A program made the translations under genes and the position numbers. Source: Acidimicrobiales bacterium (lineage in GTDB: Bacteria > Actinomycetota > Acidimicrobiia > Acidimicrobiales > SZUA-35). From it: a stretch of 64,000 bases of DNA. The stretch lies in the NCBI GenBank assembly GCA_041394265.1, contig JAWKIO010000005.1:3472001-3536000 (forward strand). The letters run 5' to 3'. How positions within the stretch are numbered: position 1 is the stretch's first letter; each line of letters begins with the position of its first letter. Below, piece by piece: positions 61,877 through 64,000 of this stretch. The notes beneath the pieces were generated by a model. That model made no database searches. It was given only the letters and a program-made list of their open reading frames with translations, and was not told the origin of the DNA.

Positions 61877-63169
61877 CCGTGCGATTCTGTTGGTCAGGTT
61901 CTTGGGGCTGCGGGCAATGACGTTAGCGGTTCTCCTTCGTGGTCGACGAGTGGTTCGAGACTGCCGGCGGCGATGTAGCGCCGGTCGGAGGAGATCATTT
62001 CGTCGTTGATCTCGACCAGCAGCGCGCCGACGAGGCGGATCACCGATTCGGTGTTGGGGAAGATCTGCACGACATCGGTGCGTCGTTTCAGTTCACGGTT
62101 CAATCGTTCGATCGGGTTGTTCGACCAGATCTTGGACCAGTGCGCCGGCGGGAACCCGGTGTAGGCCAACAAGTCGGTCTCCATGCCCTCCAGCTTGGTA
62201 GCGACCTCGGGCGACACACCAGCGAGCTGGGTGACGACGTTACGTAACTGGGTGCGGGCCGACCCGGCGTCGGGTTGGGCGAAGATGGTGCGGATCAACG
62301 CCGCGATCATGAAGCGGTGCTGGTGCTTGGCGACCGACAACAGGTTCCTCATGGCGTGCGCGGCAGCGTTGCCAACCGGCGCCTTGGAACACCCGCCGGA
62401 TTGCTGCTTTCAGCCCGGCGTGGGCGTCGGAGATGACGAGGCGGACACCCGTGAGGTTGCGGTCTTTCAAGCTCCGGAGGAACTCGGTCCAAAACGTTTC
62501 GTTCTCCGAGTCCCCGACATCGACGCCGAGTACTTCCCGGTAGCCGTCGGCTCGGAGACCTGTCGCGATCACGACTGCTTTCGAGGTGACCTGGCCTGCT
62601 TCGCGGACGTGGACGTAGGTGGCGTCCAGCCAGACGTAGACGAAGCGTTGATGGCCGAGATCACGGTTGCGTAGCACGGCGACGTCGGCGTCGATGTTCT
62701 TGCAGATCCTGCTGACGCTGCTCTTGGAGATGCCGGTGTCGCAGCCCAACGCTTTGACCAGGTCGTCGACCTTTCGGGTGCTGGTGCCGGTGATGTAGGC
62801 GGTCATGATCACTGCCCACAGGGCTTTGTCGATGCGGCGGCGGGGCTCGAGGAGTTCGGGGAAGAACGATCCTTGCCGGAGTTTCGGGATCCCCAGCTCG
62901 AGGTCGCCTGCGGGGGTCGATACCAGTTTCGGGCGGTGCCCGTTGCGGAGGTTGGTGCGGGCCAGGGTCCGTTCACCGGGTTCGGCGCCGATGCGTGCGG
63001 TGAGTTCGGCTTCGATGAGTTCTTGGAGGGCGTCGGTCAGAATCTCCGCCAGTGATCCGGCAAGGCCGGTCCCGGTGAGACGCGTCTCGAAAGCGGATAG
63101 TGCAGACTCGTATTCGGTCATCGTGCGATTCCTTCTCAGTTCGTTTAGTCACTTCTGAGAATCGCACGG
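61877..63169 (-). mobile_element. IS256-family element
   Basis: Inverted 12-bp ends (CCGTGCGATTCT at 61877-61888 and its complement at 63158-63169) bound a mutator-type transposase on the reverse strand. The copy interrupts a RES gene at its left end. I could not find a clean duplication of the target. Upstream of the transposase start, 63123-63167 is also palindromic, a possible promoter or regulatory stem. Confidence 0.8.
61894..63121 (-). pseudogene. IS256-family transposase, frameshifted
   Basis: Reading from 63121, the Mutator-type transposase has DALQELIEAELTARIGAEPGE, WLDATYVHVREAG, SDAHAGLKAAI and the C-terminal NNPIERLNRELKRRTDVV. Near 62358 the first frame ends in nonsense and the rest continues in a second frame (MRNLLSVAKHQHRFM). 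Restoring one GC dinucleotide in the GCGC there joins both. It is a near-complete ~410-residue transposase. Confidence 0.85.
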
Positions 63170-63309
63170 TGGCCACCACACCCGAGGGGATGCCCCTCCG
63201 ATGGTCAGGCCGATCTACACCACGAGACGGGACTCACCCACCTGGGCGTTGGTTGTCCAGCGGCCAAGGGGGCTGCACTGAGTTTGGTTGATGGTGCTGT
63301 TGTATAGGT

Positions 63310-63418
63310 CAGGCGGCCTTGGTAGTTGGGGTGTACACGGTCTCGAACTCTATTGGGGTGAGTTTGCCGAGGCCTCGTTGGCGGCGGCGTCGGTGGTAGG
63401 TGGCCTCGATCTGGAGTG
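63310..63418 (-). pseudogene. IS3-family orfB, C-terminal remnant
   Basis: The reverse frame ending at 63310 codes for about 35 residues of an IS3 transposase end (TYHRRRRQRGLGKLTPIEFE). It breaks at about 63420, where the next IS3 copy begins. The gap 63170-63309 beside it is non-coding. Confidence 0.7.
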
Positions 63419-63468
63419 GGGAAGGGATTTCGCGGTGAGGGGCTGCCCTGCTGAAGGGAAGTGTCATC

Positions 63469-63793
63469 GTGCCGAAGGGCATCAAGTCATCGCCTGAGTT
63501 CCGTGCTCAGGCCTGTCGTCAAGTCACCGAGTTCTCCCGACCGACCCGTGAGGTCGCCCGGGAGCTGGGCATCTCGCATGAGACTCTGCGAACCTGGCTG
63601 CGTCGAGCACGCATCGAGGAGTCCCGAGTGGCCGAAAGCGAAGAATCCGATCTCGAAGCCGAGAACAAACGGCTACGCCGAGCTGAAGACAGCGAAGGAC
63701 GAGCTGTATTGGGCCGGCCAGGAGAACGAGTTCTTGAAAAAAGCGGCGGGCTTCTTCGCAGCCGAACAACGCCCGAAGCGTGGTTCGCAGTGA
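63469..63793 (+). pseudogene. IS3-family orfA, frameshifted
   Basis: GTG 63469 starts a transposase_8 HTH (SSPEFRAQACRQVTEF, VARELGISHETLRTWL) that runs to ENKRL. The usual ending (LKTAKDELYWAGQENEFLKKAAGFFA) is in another frame. One GC dinucleotide near 63676 restores it. Confidence 0.8.
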
Positions 63794-64000
63794 TCGACCA
63801 GATCGCTGTTGCTGGGGAGAAGCCCGAATTTCCTGTTGTCCGAATGTGCGGGTGGGCTGGCGTGTCGGAGTCCGGGTTCTACGCCTGGCGTCGCCGCACC
63901 CCTCCGCGTCGGCTCGTCGCCGGGAGTGGCTGGCCGGTGAGGTCGCCCGGGTGTTCGCTGCCTCCAACGGGGTGTTCGGCTACCGCAAGGTGCATTCCCG
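63790..64000 (+). CDS. IS3-family orfB, start only, 3' end outside the window
   Basis: GTG 63790 overlaps the orfA stop. It reads VIDQIAVAGEKPEFPVVRM and CGWAGVSESGFYAWRRR, typical for an IS3 orfB, and then shifts frame near 63899 (WLAGEVARVFAASNGVFGYRKVH in the other frame). One extra C in CCCC at 63899-63902 would repair it. The catalytic part lies beyond base 64000. Confidence 0.72.
   Translation, partial: MIDQIAVAGEKPEFPVVRMCGWAGVSESGFYAWRRRTPPRRLVAGSGWPVRSPGCSLPPTGCSATARCIP

Noticed and set aside
1..64000. CRISPR array, rRNA or tRNA genes
   Set aside because: I saw no regular direct repeats with unique spacers and no recognisable rRNA or tRNA sequence on either strand.

Overview
The window is high-GC DNA with GC-rich third codon positions, many GTG starts and frequent ATGA or GTGA gene overlaps. 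The gene set (F420-type luciferase-like oxidoreductase, DUF5317, DUF4214, DUF222-HNH with a mycobacterial-style SOS box, GGDEF-EAL proteins) suggests an actinobacterium, most likely of the Acidimicrobiia/Ilumatobacter type. That placement is inference.

Region 1 (about 1-25,330) looks like ordinary chromosome. It holds a GtrA-glycosyltransferase fusion cut by the window edge, an ABC importer (ATPase, permease, lipoprotein) closed by a strong terminator, two tiny ORFs, two membrane-bound c-di-GMP proteins, a three-gene diiron/zinc-ribbon operon, a DUF222-HNH nuclease behind a candidate LexA box, an LLM oxidoreductase, a phosphotransferase-like protein, a frameshifted GNAT next to a PaiB-like gene, a threonine aldolase-type lyase facing a split TPP decarboxylase plus FAD oxidoreductase, an MFS exporter, an amidohydrolase/MDR oxidoreductase pair and a secreted DUF4214 protein.

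Region 2 (about 25,700-34,000) is conjugative-element material. It starts abruptly inside a MobF relaxase/helicase that lacks its relaxase domain. It continues with a winged-helix-like gene and an RNase-H-like gene, then a TIR-like (MTH538/ThsB type) gene behind a near-perfect SOS box, an overlapping HIT hydrolase and a convergent two-TM protein. It ends with a VirD4/TraG coupling ATPase flanked by small membrane proteins. The TIR-HIT-2TM trio is the best candidate here for an undescribed defence system.

Region 3 (34,222-44,648) is a 3,333-residue secreted RHS polymorphic toxin with a tandem LamG duplication and a short variable C-terminal domain, followed by an overlapping small gene that is probably its immunity gene.

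Region 4 (45,200-64,000) is a second mobile segment. A decayed IS21 copy is broken by an IS3 copy, and that IS3 copy is itself split by a 118-bp insertion folding into tandem branched hairpins. A plasmid-like or integrative module follows: tyrosine integrase, PLD-like protein, excisionase, Cys-rich P-loop protein, complete MobF relaxase with an upstream palindrome, HTH regulator, SprT-like metalloprotease, prim-pol, serine recombinase, coiled-coil HTH protein and small lipoproteins. The end is an IS256/IS3 pile-up that truncates a RES-domain gene.

Seven reading frames in the window are broken at short repeats, and each is repaired by restoring one or two bases. This looks as much like assembly error as gene decay, so the affected genes should be read with care.
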